The translations under genes were made by a program, and so were the position numbers. A stretch of 64,000 nt of DNA from Lepas anatifera (Eukaryota > Arthropoda > Thecostraca > Lepadidae), in NCBI GenBank assembly GCA_034440635.1, contig JAOTON010000765.1, positions 456,501 through 520,500 of the forward strand, written 5' to 3'. Positions within the stretch are counted from its first letter, which is position 1, and every line of letters starts with the position of its first letter. Below, piece by piece: positions 12,036 through 22,560 of this stretch. The notes beneath the pieces were generated by a model. The model worked only from the letters and a program-made list of their open reading frames with translations. It was not told the origin of the DNA and searched no databases.

Positions 12036-12285
12036 TGTTACTGAAATGTGCTAGAGTTGTAAAGCGTGATGATAGATAATCAGAGTAATATTGACGAGTT
12101 CAAAGCGACATGAAACAATAGATGAAGGACGGCGACGCGGTGACGCGTCGGCCGTCGACGACCCGCCCCCTTGGGAAGCAGGTAGGTTCCGTTTCGCTTC
12201 CTCGGTCGCTCGCCACGGTCGAGGAGAGGGCCGGAAGGCCCCCACGCCGTCCACCACGTGAAGGCGGAACCAATCGGACGACGAC

Positions 12286-12323
12286 GTTCGGCTCTTGCCT
12301 TAGTTCGGCAAGAGCCGAACTAA
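12286..12323 (+). other. Nested alternative hairpins near the LINE 5' end
   Basis: GTTCGGCTCTTGCC (12286-12299) is complementary to GGCAAGAGCCGAAC (12307-12320). The overlapping TTAGTTCGGC (12300-12309) is complementary to GCCGAACTAA (12314-12323). The two stems exclude each other. Confidence 0.7.
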
Positions 12324-12617
12324 GGCACAACCCCAGTTGGGAGGCCAAGGAACGGTGGAAAACGGCGAAACTGAGGGCGGCAGAGACGGAAGAACGCGCA
12401 AAAACCAAATGCTTCAGGGAATTTGCTTCAAATGAACTTAACAAGCCTACCAGTCTGGGCCGAGTATCCAAGATCCTAAGGAAAATGGAAGGCAAGGTTC
12501 AAAGCGCCAACCCGGGCCAAGCAATCCACGGTGACTGCGGTCAGCTAGCCGTGGAAGAAAAGGTGCAAAGCCCAGAACTTTGTCAAAACCTACGCTGAGG
12601 TCAGCAAAAAGCTACGC

Positions 12618-15215
12618 GTGAAAAAGCTGGACAGGAAGATCAAGGCGGAACTCAATCAACGTAACCGGGAACCCTGCACCTGCGGCGGAACAAAACGGGA
12701 TGCCTGCCAGCCCTTCACTATGGCCGAACTGGATAGACAGCTGCGAAAAATGCGACTCAGGAAAGCTCCCGGCCATGATAAGGTCTGCACTGAACACCTG
12801 CGAAACCTCGGCCCAGCTGGCAAACGCGTCATACTACACCTTGTTAACCTGTCGTGGGAGCGGGGAGCCGTGCCGAGATGCTGGAAGTCAGCCACCATCA
12901 TTCCCATCCTAAAAGCTGGGAAGCCACCGTCTGATGTGACAAGCTACAGCCCCATCGCCCTCACCAGCAACATGGCGAAACTGGCAGAGGATGATTGGGG
13001 CACGGCTCAGCCACCTCTCCGAGCAGCTGAACCTGGTGCCGCCGGAACAGGTCGGTTTCCGTCGTGGCCGCAGCGCGGAAGACAACATTGGAAGGCTCAT
13101 ACAAACAGTCCAGGACGGCTGGAATAAGCCGCCCAAGTCCGGACGACAACCCATTGAGGGCAGACACGCCGACCGGTTCGTGCTGCTCGCTTTCGACTTC
13201 GCCCGAGCTTATGATAAGATTGACCACAACATGCTAAAGCTGAAACTACTGCGCCAAGGTATGCCCAAGTGTATGATCACATGGATATTCCAGTTCCTAC
13301 GTGACAGAAGGGCGAGGGTGGAGATTAACGGGGCTCTCAGCGCCGAACGCCCCTTCAGAGCCGGACTCCCTCAGGGCTCGGTCCTAGCCCCAACGCTCTA
13401 CACGCTCTGGGCCGCAGACCTCATCACCACTCTGCAAGAGATCCCGGGTACCACCGTGTGCATGTACGCGGATGACACTGCGACACTCAGCAGCGGGGAT
13501 AGCCTGGAGACAGCACAGAAGCGGGCACAACAGGCAGCGGACGCCATGACAAGTTGGGCGTACCGATGGAAGATGGCAGTGGCCGGCCACAAAACGCAAG
13601 CCCTCGTCCTGTCCCAGTGGGCACAAGACGCAAAACATCTGAACCTCCAAGTGGCCGGAACAACGGTAACCGGCGACCGGCACCTGAAGCTCCTGGAAGT
13701 CACTTTCGCCCGCCTACTTCTGCACTGCAACACACTCCGCCGCAAAGTAAAGCCACGCGTAGCCCAACTGAAAAAAACTGACGGGCCGCACCTGGGGACT
13801 TCGCGAGCCCCAGCTACGTACCATCGCCAACGGATACGTAAGGGGTGCCTTAGAGTACGGTGCCGCCGCTTGGCTCCCAGCTGCGTCAGAGTCTCATGTC
13901 GAGACGATCGACAAGGAGCTGCGGACCGCAGCCCGTGTAGTCACCGGATGTCCCGGAGTAACCCCCAGAGACGCCCTCATGGCGGAAGCTGGGCTATCAC
14001 CCGCCCGAGTCCGACGTCAAGTCCTCGCCGCTCGCATGAGAGCACATGCCGCCGCGCTCCCTGCCAGTGATCTGCTCCGCCTTACTGCAGAATTCAGAGC
14101 CCCTCGTCGCCTCACTACCACAGGATGGCGCTCCACCGGGGAAGAGGCCCTCACACTGATCGGAGCCGCTGAGACCACCGTGGAGGCTGACTCTGAACCC
14201 ATCCCGCCCTGGCAACCCACTGCCAACGTTCAATTCAACCTCAGCGTTGGCGTGGGTGGAGGACGCGACGCCCCAGATCCGGTCCGGAGAAGCGCAGCCG
14301 AGGCACAGCTAGCGACGCTCCCACAGCAAGCCACGCGAGTCTGGTCAGACGGCTCTGCCAGCGCAGGCGTCTCACGTGGAGGCGGCGGCGCCATCATCAG
14401 ATTCCCCAACGGTGAAACGCTAGAAGTAAAAGTGGCAGCCGGGCAACTGTGTTCGAGCACCAGAGCGGAGCTGTTCGCCCTCCGAGCGGCCCTCACAGCC
14501 GTTCGTGACGCGGCAGACAAGGCCGGTACAACCCCCGTTGTCATTTGCTGTGACTCACGAGCGGCACTCGACATGCTGGCGGGCGGGGCTGCCGAGCAGA
14601 CCACAGCTCTCGGCATCGAAATCTGGCGACTGCTGATGACCCTAACCGACCGGCAGCAGGAAATCCACCTCCAATGGGTCCCAGTACATTGCGGCATACA
14701 GGACAATGAACGAGCTGATACATTGGCCAAGGAAGCCGCAGACCTGCCCCAAGACCAAGTATGCGCCAACGTGAAGACGATTACAAAAGCCGTCTCACGC
14801 GCCGCCACCAGGAAATGGCGCCGAAACTGGCCCAACAGCTTCGTCAAAGACATAATGGAGGACCATATGCCGGCCCCAGTGACCCTAGATGACCGCGATG
14901 CCGCAGTGAATGTACACCAACTGCGAGCCGGGCACTGGAGCCGGTCCCAACAATACCTTCACCGGATCGGCCGACGTCCAGGAAGGTCCTGCGAAAAAAT
15001 GCAGTGACCCAGACTGCCGAGAGGCAAGGTGCCTTGTGTGCCGCGAGGAGGGTGACACCCCAGCCCATGTCCTCCTGCGGTGCCCCTGCCTGGCCGGCAC
15101 CCGACTACGACTGCTGGGAAACATCCATGTTCAACCGCAGCAGATGAGGGACGGCGACGTGGTGGCGGCCTTGGCCGCCGAATACCTCCGCCACAAGGAG
15201 CCCCTAGAGGGCTAA
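12618..15215 (+). pseudogene. Broken LINE ORF2: reverse transcriptase, RNase H, CCHC
   Basis: Remains of the polymerase protein in frames that change near 13.0, 13.8 and 15.0 kb. The reverse transcriptase starts with LRKAPGHDKV and SATIIPILKAGKPP. It continues with VGFRRGRSAEDN, FDFARAYDKIDH, GLPQGSVLAPTLY and the catalytic MYADDTATLSS (about 13464). RNase H follows at about 14340-14730, with the four acidic sites in WSDGSAS, TRAELFAL, CCDSRAAL and NERADTLAKEA. A zinc-knuckle-like segment, CLVCREEGDTPAHVLLRC, ends the protein at about 15030-15090. The domain order fits RNase H-bearing clades of the I/R1 group; the exact clade is uncertain. At least three frameshifts make it non-functional. 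Confidence 0.85.
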
Positions 15216-15407
15216 GGCTTGGCACGCCCAAGCCCTGGAAGAAAAAACAACAACAACAACAACAACATGAAACAATAAGAAATCCGCCTTATCCAGCGAG
15301 TACAACGGGAGAAAACAGTTCGCGGCTGTACGAACACCAATACTTTGATCATGCCAGTCTTGACAAGCTTTGGTTGTGGATAAGCTTCCTGAGATCACAG
15401 CCTGTAC

Positions 15408-15577
15408 CTGTAGCGTTCCTGGAAGCCCTGCTGCAGCTGGCGCCACTCGTGCCGCAGCTTGTCGGCCGCCCGCTGGGCCATCTCACGCTGCGCCGCGTCA
15501 GCCGAGGTCAGCGACGACAGGTCCGTCAGCTGCTCAGACACCCGCGGCTCCAGCGCCTCCATCGCCGCCCGAATACT
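15408..15577 (-). CDS. Spectrin-repeat exon with fourfold tandem acceptor
   Basis: Encodes about 56 residues: SIRAAMEALEPRVSEQL, then SSLTSADAAQREMAQRA and ADKLRHEWRQLQQGF. HEWRQLQQGF is the Trp-bearing core of a spectrin repeat. The acceptor is CTCCTCCGTACAG before AGT; the donor is CTACAG followed by GTACAG, leaving phase 2. It joins the C at the start of the exon at 11448-11627 to make a Ser codon. The first 57 coding bases plus the acceptor are present three more times just upstream, as 74-bp units at 15595-15816. Using the outermost acceptor would add 222 bases but meets an in-frame stop (TGA after AGC AGC), so only the innermost acceptor yields the repeat. Confidence 0.75.
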
Positions 15578-15816
15578 CTGTACGGAGGAGACGGGTCCGT
15601 CAGCTGCTCAGACACCCGCGGCTCCAGCGCCTCCATCGCCGCCCGGATACTCTGTACGGAGGAGACGGGTCCGTCAGCTGCTCAGACACCCGCGGCTCCA
15701 GCGTCTCCATCGCCGCCCGGATACTCTGTACGGAGGAGACGGGTCCGTCAGCTGCTCAGACACCCGCGGCTCCAGCGCCTCCATCGCCGCCCGGATACTC
15801 TGTACGGAGATGGTGA
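15520..15816 (-). repeat. Four 74-bp tandem copies of an exon start
   Basis: Units begin at 15521, 15595, 15669 and 15743 on the plus strand, almost identical. On the transcript strand each contains CTCCTCCGTACAG followed by about 57 coding bases starting AGTATCCGGGCG. The innermost unit is the real start of the exon at 15408-15577. Confidence 0.92.
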
Positions 15817-16330
15817 CCTGGTGCTTGTGATCACAGTGAATTTTATAGAGAGTAGCCCCACTCCTCCCAGGAAAGGTGGAATTGATCCAGATTTATGTGA
15901 GGGCAGAGAAGATTGCCAGGCAAGAACACCATGATAAAAAACCAATAAGATGGCCTCTGGCCATGCGTACTGTGGACCTAGGAAAGGAGTCAGTTCCAAC
16001 TTAAAGCTTTTTTTGCTATTTTCTAACATTTCCTATCATGACTACGAAAATGCATACTTATCGCAGATACTCTGTTCATAGATGGTGACCTGGTGCTTGT
16101 GATCACAATGAATGTTCTAGAAAGAGTAGCCCCGCCCCTCCCAGGAAAAGATCCAGATTTATGTGAAAGCAGAGAAGATCGTGAAGCAAGAATGGCAAGA
16201 CAAAAAAACTAGGCGCACTCCGGTCACGCGTACTGTGGAGCAAGGAAAGAAATGAGCCCTAGCCTAAAGCCCATTCAACTCATTAACATAGCCGTTCAAT
16301 ACTACGAAAAGGCATCTTTATCGCTTCCAG
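15797..16330 (+). repeat. Tandem duplication of about 270 bp in the intron
   Basis: 15797-16066 and 16067-16330 share long blocks such as GATGGTGACCTGGTGCTTGT, GAGTAGCCCC, GATCCAGATTTATGTGA and GCGTACTGTGGA. They are diverged by perhaps 15-20 percent with small gaps. The first unit begins inside the last copy of the 74-bp exon-start array, so the duplications are nested. Confidence 0.75.
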
Positions 16331-16427
16331 ATACGGAAGGGAGTCCACGCATCGGATTCACCTGGTACATAAATACAGGGCCGCATCTACCTTCCCCTTG
16401 CGTCGGCGTCCGTGTTTGTAAGCCCAC

Positions 16428-16571
16428 CTTGAGCGCCTCCTCGCGGGCGCTGAATCGTTCGTACTGTCGGACCCCGATGGGCGCCGACGCCAGTTGCCGC
16501 TGCACCGTGGCCACCGCCTCTCGAACCGTGCCGACCCGCGCAGCGAACGCCGCCGCCGGACTCGCCGACAC
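16428..16571 (-). CDS. Spectrin-repeat exon
   Basis: Encodes 48 residues, from VSASPAAAFAARVGT to RFSAREEALK. The segment VREAVATVQRQLASA has helical heptads, although there is no Trp. The acceptor is CATCGGTCCGCCAG before GTG; the donor is AAG followed by GTGGGC. Both ends are phase 0, with a 226-base intron to the preceding exon. The reading continues open past the donor for some codons, so the downstream border rests on donor and phase rather than on a stop codon. Confidence 0.62.
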
Positions 16572-16797
16572 CTGGCGGACCGATGACGAAACTGAGCTTC
16601 ACACAAGCGACAACAGAGAAGGCGGGGGTGTGGTGCCGGAGTACGTCTTCGTAAGGTTTTATCATTTGCAAGGCGTACAGAACATACCCCGGTAGATACA
16701 TACATAATTGAATACATGTACGGATAATGATGAACACGCAGCATTGACATCTGAAGTCACCACACGCAAACCTTGCTGTCCCGCCCTGCGGACCTAC

Positions 16798-16989
16798 CTT
16801 GCTGTCGATGTCTTTGGCCTCCATGACTTTCTGGTACTGTTTGCAGCGGTCCTGGGCGGCCTTCCAGCGCTGGCTCAGATCCTCCAGGATGGCAGCCAAC
16901 TTCTCCCGGTCCTGTCCGGTCAGATCGGCCGTCTCCCAGCGCACAGACTCCAGCTCCACGCCTCGCTCACTGATCTCCTCCTGCAGCGC
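16798..16989 (-). CDS. Spectrin-repeat exon
   Basis: Encodes 64 residues, ALQEEISERGVEL to AKDIDSK, with ILEDLSQRWKAAQDRCKQY giving the conserved RW and following heptads of a spectrin repeat. The donor AAG followed by GTAGGT is near consensus. The acceptor GGCACGGCAG before GCG has a modest pyrimidine tract; GCGCTGCAG nine bases in is an in-frame alternative. Both ends are phase 0. Just upstream in the intron a short motif of about 45 bp (CATGTCAGGT..) is repeated twice at 17008-17098. Confidence 0.78.
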
Positions 16990-18958
16990 CTGCCGTGCCG
17001 TACAGGTCATGTCAGGTCACCACAGGGAGGACCCGCTTATAGTTGTGGAGGACATGTCAGGTAACCGCAGGGGAGGGCCCGGTTATCGCTGCGGAGGTCA
17101 AGTCATGTCACCGCGTGAAGATCAGGTCCTTCGAAGTCGCGACAGAAAATATTCGGTCAGCCCACCGCAGCCAAAGCCAGGTCAGAGGAGGTAGCGTGGG
17201 GTGGCACAGACCCAGAAGTCACTGGAGGGCGGCAACTGACGGTTTAGTCTACATAGGGCTGCCTGAGATGGTATCCAGTCGGCGGAGGGAGGGCGGGCAG
17301 GGGACTGTGCGGTAGTCTGTGAGCGCTCGTGACTGTTTACGTGGTCAAGAGCCTGCACTGACTCACAGAGGGCTTAGAATACAAGTTCACCCAAGGGTAC
17401 ATTTGCTTTTCTCTGCCTAATCTATCCATCCCCCTTTTCCTCCCCGACGACTCCACGAACCGGTGCAGCCCCGTACCCGTGAAGTACAGACGGCCACCCA
17501 GGTCGCACCCAATCCAAAGGTCAGGTCAGGTCGGTGATCCACATTACCAGTGGTGTGGTCCCACTCAGAACACGCACAGTAAGTCAAAACAAAGTTAACG
17601 CGTAAGCACGGAAGCCTCAGGAAAGGATATGTATATCAGTGATCACTGCTCTAACAAACAGTAAAATGTAAGTGTGCTTACATTTAGGAAGCTCTGCAAC
17701 ACACACTTGATCACCTCAGGATTTACTCTAACCAACCCGCCACGGAGGCTACTGGTGTTCCAAGCAGCCATTCCTCACCTCCGCCATCGGCTTCTGGCAG
17801 TTCCCTCTGTGGTTTCTCCAAACAGTCAAATTCCCCGCGACACTTCACCAAAATCCCTCGAGCATGTTACCCCGCTAACATTCACCCATGCATCACGTAA
17901 AAGCCGTGTATCTGCAGTGCGTTTCACTTCCGCCGTATCTATCGGCCAGTCTGAGGTGCACCGATCCAGCAGCAGCCTGCACGGGGCGGGGGTAGCACTG
18001 CAGGGCGGCCGGCCGGGCGCCTCATCACACACATGACGGCCGCCTGCGGCCCGGCGCGGCCGTTTGGAGTGTGCCGGCCGGCCAGAGTACGCGCACTGGA
18101 ATGACGGCCGCTGCCAGCGCGCGTCACTGCTCCCCATATCAACTCGGCCGCCCCGCCCGCGCACGCCAGCGCGGCCGTGACGTCACGAGTGCAGACCGGC
18201 AGCTGTCGGAAGGCGGTGGTCCGGGCCGGCGCCCTAATACACACGCTCTTTGAAGTGGCATTGTACCCAAACACCAACAGGTTTTGAAGGACGGAGAGCA
18301 TCGAAGCACGATTGTGGGAGCAGAATCCGAGATTGCGGAGAAAACAAGGTGACAGTGGACAGAACATGGCCACTCTCCAAGTAAAGTCCTGGGTGGTTGT
18401 AGTGTGCTTCAGCATCCAGGCCCACAAACTATTATCGGAACCCATAGCATGCTGTATCAGAACAGCTAGAAGGAAGCGGTAGACGATAGATAAACTTAAA
18501 TTTCCATCGCTTTCAGGAGACACCTGAGCTAGACTAAGCCCAGAATCAAAGTCTGACTGATAGACAAATCTGATAGAAACCTAGAGGTCACGAGAGCCAT
18601 ACAATGACAATTCGGTAGCGACATGAACAATATAGGCCGACAGCACCCTATTGTTACTGGCACGGATTGCAGCATATACTTTGCCTTTCGCTCAAACATC
18701 AAATCTAGGTGTTTACATTGTGTTAATTTCTCCACTTCTTAACATTGTAGTAAAAATACATCCCCAGCAGAATGCACGACTACTACTATGCGTATGACTA
18801 CTACTTTATGCGTATGACTACTTTATGCGTATGTTGCAAATAGCCTACCACAAGACGCCTGCAGCTCACATTCCCACTACTCATTTGCGTGTACGCTCTT
18901 CACCGTGCGTTACCCGCGCACAGCCTGGTCCTCCTGCCAGCTACCGGTGAAGACTCAC
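16990..18958. other. Intron, 2 kb
   Basis: Contains a short duplication (17008-17053 and 17054-17098, core CATGTCAGGT.ACC.CAGGG) next to the exon, and a GC-rich patch at about 17960-18230. No other feature supported. Confidence 0.5.
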
Positions 18959-19093
18959 CTTTTGCTGGGCAAGGTCGTTATTGGCGGCCTCCAGTCGCGC
19001 GTTAACCTGCAGCAGCCAGCGTTCAATGTCCTCCAACTGGTGTTTACAGTGCCGCGAGATGGAGTCCAACCGCTGGTAGGTCAGCCGCCGCAC
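18959..19093 (-). CDS. Spectrin-repeat exon
   Basis: Encodes 45 residues: VRRLTYQRLDSISRH, then QLEDIERWLLQVNARL and AANNDLAQQK. The ERWLLQVNARL block is a textbook spectrin helix A. The acceptor is CTTGACCCCACCAG before GTG; the donor is AAG followed by GTGAGTC, an excellent match. Both ends are phase 0, so it joins to the exon at 16798-16989. It is isolated between a 14-kb intron upstream (19094-33059) and a 2-kb intron downstream. Confidence 0.8.
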
Positions 19094-19759
19094 CTGGTGG
19101 GGTCAAGGTAGCGGTCAGGCCGCGCACGTACGTATCGGTGTCACAGGTCACGCCGCGCGCGCACGCAGGGTCATGCCTCTCACGACAACGGCCTTACCCA
19201 AGACCTCCATCAGCGATGACAGTTGGTGAGGTGTATTTGCTGGCCACATGTAATCACATCAGCAAACTCAGACTGGGTGAAAATAATCACGATCGTCCCT
19301 GCCGCATCCCGGGGTACTTGAGCCACACTAGGGACTGCTATACGAATACCGGTAATCCCTCACGATCAGCCACCGTACGCAACGCATTACACAACGAAGG
19401 CTGCAACCTCACCACGAGACGCCGCCGCCGTCCCCAACTCAGGAGAACAATATCAGCGACAAGCTGATGTTAAGTCTTTAACGATCAAAGCACAAAGCTG
19501 ATCATTTAGGTCCCGAAGAACCACACATATTTGGACACACACCACCGAAACCACTCTCTTCAGCGCCAAATCCACACCTCGCTGGCCCAGAGTCGGTCAC
19601 TAGCTGAGCGGAGCGGCCCTCCGCCGGCCTCGCACCTGCCTGCCGCGCGTCCACTGGGGCCCACCGTCGCGTCGCTAACGTTGCACACAGGTGACAGCGG
19701 CACGGCCGACACGTCCGGTATCCGCCCCAGCTGCCAGGGGGCGCGCTAATGGGTCTCCA
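19094..19759. other. Intron sequence before the pyrimidine-rich minisatellite
   Basis: No recognised feature. Confidence 0.4.
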
Positions 19760-20710
19760 CCCGCTACAGCCGACTCACTCTCTCAGCCTGTTACAGCCCC
19801 GCTCCTACTCAGCCAGTTACAGCCTCTTCCTCTACTCAGCCTGCTACAGCCCCCTCCTACTTAACCTGTTACGGCCCCTTCATCTAGTCAACCTGCCACA
19901 GCCCCCTCTCCAACTCAGCCTGTCACAGCCCACTCCCACTCCCACAACTCAGCCTGTTACAGCCCTCTCCCACTCCCACAACTCAGCCTGTTACAGCCCT
20001 CTCCCACTCCCACAACTCAGCCTGTTACAGCCCTCTCCCACTCCCACAACTCAGCCTGTTACAGCCCTCTCCCACTCCCACAACTCAGCCTGTCACAGCC
20101 CTCTCCCACTCCCACAACTCGGCCCGTCACAGCCCTCTCCCACTCCCACAACTCAGCCTGTCACAGCCCCTCTCCCACTCCCACAACTCAGCCTGTTACA
20201 GCCCTCTCCTGCTCCCACATCTCAGCCTGTCACAGCCCACTCCCTCTACTTAGCCTCTTACAGCCTCCTTCCTCTCATCAGCCTGCTACAGCCACCCTCC
20301 TACTCAGCCTGTTACAGCCCCCTCCCCCTAGTCAGCCTGTTACAGTTTCCTCGTCATACTCAGCCCTCCTAGTCAGCCTGTTACGCCCCCTCCCTCATCA
20401 GCCTGCTACAGCCCGTCTCCTACTCAGCCTGTTACAGCCCCTCCCCCTAGTTAGCCTGTTACAGCCCCCCTCCTAGTCAGCCTGTTACAGCCCCCCCCCC
20501 CCCCTAGTCAGCCTGTTACAGCCCCCTCCTTCTACTTAGCCTGCTACAGCCCCCTCTTACTGAGCCTGTTGCAGCCCCCCATCCTTCTCAGCCTGTTAGA
20601 GCCTCCTCATCATACTCAGCCTGTTACAGCTCCCTCCTAGTCAGCCTGTAGCAGTCTCCTTATCATACTCAGCCTGCTACAGCCCCCTCCTACTCAGCCT
20701 GCTGCAGCCC
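19760..20710 (+). repeat. Pyrimidine-rich minisatellite (34-bp core unit)
   Basis: About 950 bases built on CAGCCTGTTACAGCCC. In the centre (about 19930-20215) the unit is a regular 34 bp including TCTCCCACTCCCACAACT; outside it the units shrink to about 20-27 bp with CCTCCTACT or CCCCTAGT linkers. It includes a C-run of 14 at about 20491-20504. On the host transcript strand it is purine-rich with recurring GGG runs. Confidence 0.93.
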
Positions 20711-21479
20711 CCCTCCCGCCCACTGTGTTTTACCGGCGGGCATGGGCGGCCGAGACTTTGCGTGACTGAGAAACAGTGTTTGATCAGGATTCTTGGCATT
20801 GTCGGCGGTCAATTCTGACGGGTGCAAATCGCGCTTACCAAAAACAACCAGCAACCACAGAAACCAGGAGCATTCCCCAAACGCACTGTTCTTGGTTAGC
20901 TTTAATATTGGATCATATCGCCTGCAGGCCCACATATTGTGGTTTTGTGAGGAAAACGCGCCGGTGATGGCTCCAACAAGGCGAGCGTCGTTCATGAGGG
21001 CACGGTGAGAAGTGGTGCTGTCAGTCGCTAATTGCGAACGGGTCATCAACGTCAGATGATCTCCAGTCCTGATGATCGAGGTGAAGGGAAATACAGGGTC
21101 ATTAAGCACATCCCACTACGTCACCTGAGTAGCACAGGGCCGGACACAGATATATAACCCGTCCTTTAGTGCAAGTCGAATATCAGCGACCTCGATAAAA
21201 AGCACTGCGTTAACAGCAGCGAATCACCGCCAAGCTGAGTGCAAGAAACCGTATCAGCAGCTTGTAATTCCCAACCTATTTCCAGACAAATCTCAGGAAA
21301 AGCAAATGAAATAGGACAAATGAACACCTGTACAAACATGTCAGCAAACAGGAAGTGACGCCACCGGTCCTGTTTCTGGGGATGTCACCGCCACTGTTGA
21401 TGTCACGTGCCGCCAGTCAGCGGGGGGCACCGTAGGGTCAGGGAGCACCAGCCGCAGGCCGTGGTGTACGGAGCAGCTG
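20711..21479. other. Intron sequence between two minisatellites
   Basis: No supported gene or repeat; open frames here lack family features. Confidence 0.4.
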
Positions 21480-21870
21480 TCGACACGACAGCCGAGGATC
21501 CCCGCTAACCAGAGTGTGTCGACTGGGGCGGCAGAAGTCCGGGCCCAGGCAGCCGCACACTGGCGGATCCTCGCTAACCAGAGTGTGTCGACTGGGGCGG
21601 CAGAATTCCGGGCCCAGGCAGCCGCACACTGGCGGATCCTCGCTAACCAGAGTGTGTCGACTGGGGTGACAGAAGTCCGGGCGCAGGGAGCCGCACACTG
21701 GCGGATCCCCACCAACCAGAGTGTCGACGAAGTCCGGGCGCAGGGAGCCGCACACTGGCGGATCCTCGCTAACCAGAGTGTGTCGACTGGGGCGACAGAA
21801 GTCCGGGCGCAGAGAGTCGCACACTGGCGGATCCTCGCTAACCAGAATGTGTCGACTGGGGCCACATAAA
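21480..21870 (+). repeat. 69-bp minisatellite
   Basis: Five to six tandem copies of a 69-bp unit (GTGTGTCGACTGGGGCGGCA, GAAGTCCGGGCCCAGGCAGC, CGCACACTGGCGGATCCTCG, CTAACCAGA), one copy shortened at about 21720. Being a multiple of three, it is open in several frames. No neighbouring spectrin exon was found to supply the unit. Confidence 0.93.
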
Positions 21871-22249
21871 TCCAGGCCTAGTGAGCCGAACACTGCGGAG
21901 ATAACAAAACCATTCCTCATTTGTCCAAAAAGTTCTTGCCGGGAATATTTACAAGTGAGCAAAATGTCACATGACGGCCAGAAGAAAAGAACGTAATGAA
22001 AAAAATTCTGGACCAAAACCAAATATTATAAAAAAGTTCAAAGGGGCCCACAGTTAAAGAGAATGGCCCACCTTGTCAAAAATAAAAGAGGTCTACCTAT
22101 AGACGTTAGCCTGGAAATCCCCAAATCACTTTTATTTCCACATGCAATTGCTCAGAAGCAAAATATAATCTGTTTCTTACAATTTTAAGTATTGTCAAAT
22201 TAGAACGTGCCTCACCTGGGGTTTAACTAACATCATGTGTAATTACGAG
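21871..22249. other. AT-rich intron sequence
   Basis: No supported feature. Confidence 0.4.
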
Positions 22250-22560
22250 GCTGACCGCTAGTGCCGCTCACAGCCTGTAACATTACGACATCGATGTCAT
22301 TGCTAACATTTGTCACGTGACGTGCGTGGCAGCCATGCAGTTGGGATTTAGACCAATCAAATTGGTGCGACCAAATGAAAAGCGATTCCTTCATGGTTTG
22401 AATTAAGGCCCTAAGGCCTTTATTTTCAACTTTAAATGTACGGAAAATTAATATGTATAGCTTCGGGTAAAATTAAATATGCTAATGGTGCTTTCTCGAC
22501 AACCTCTACAAAACTACTACAATTTCAAAACCCATCATTAAGGTGAGACAATCCCTTTAG
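22250..22560 (-). repeat. Interspersed repeat (MITE/SINE-like), copy 1
   Basis: On the minus strand it starts near TCTAAAGGGATTGTCTCACC and runs through ATGGGTTTTGAA to CAAACCATGAAGGAAT, TGATTGG and GTCACGTGAC. The same ordered blocks occur on the plus strand at 42280-42850, so this is a dispersed repeat. No coding capacity seen. Confidence 0.6.

Larger units (their letters stand above)
12121..15264 (+). mobile_element. Decayed LINE with 13-bp target-site duplication
   Basis: A 3.1-kb non-LTR retrotransposon copy. The 13-base sequence ACATGAAACAATA is present at 12108-12120 and again at 15265-15277. The 3' end is a short (AAC)n tail (about 15247-15264), as left by target-primed reverse transcription. 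Reverse transcriptase, RNase H and a C-terminal Cys/His motif are recognisable but split across three frames. No endonuclease domain is present, so the copy is 5'-truncated or derived from a shortened element. It sits at the far end of the splice-site minisatellite, in the intron upstream of the exon at 11448-11627. Confidence 0.88.

Noticed and set aside
14230..14853. Minus-strand 207-codon open frame
   Set aside because: It is a shadow of the LINE RNase H region on the plus strand.
21516..21869. 117-codon frame with repeated TGAAEVRAQAAAHW units as a possible repeat protein
   Set aside because: It is a 69-bp minisatellite with a unit length divisible by three, no helix-repeat family match and no splice sites.
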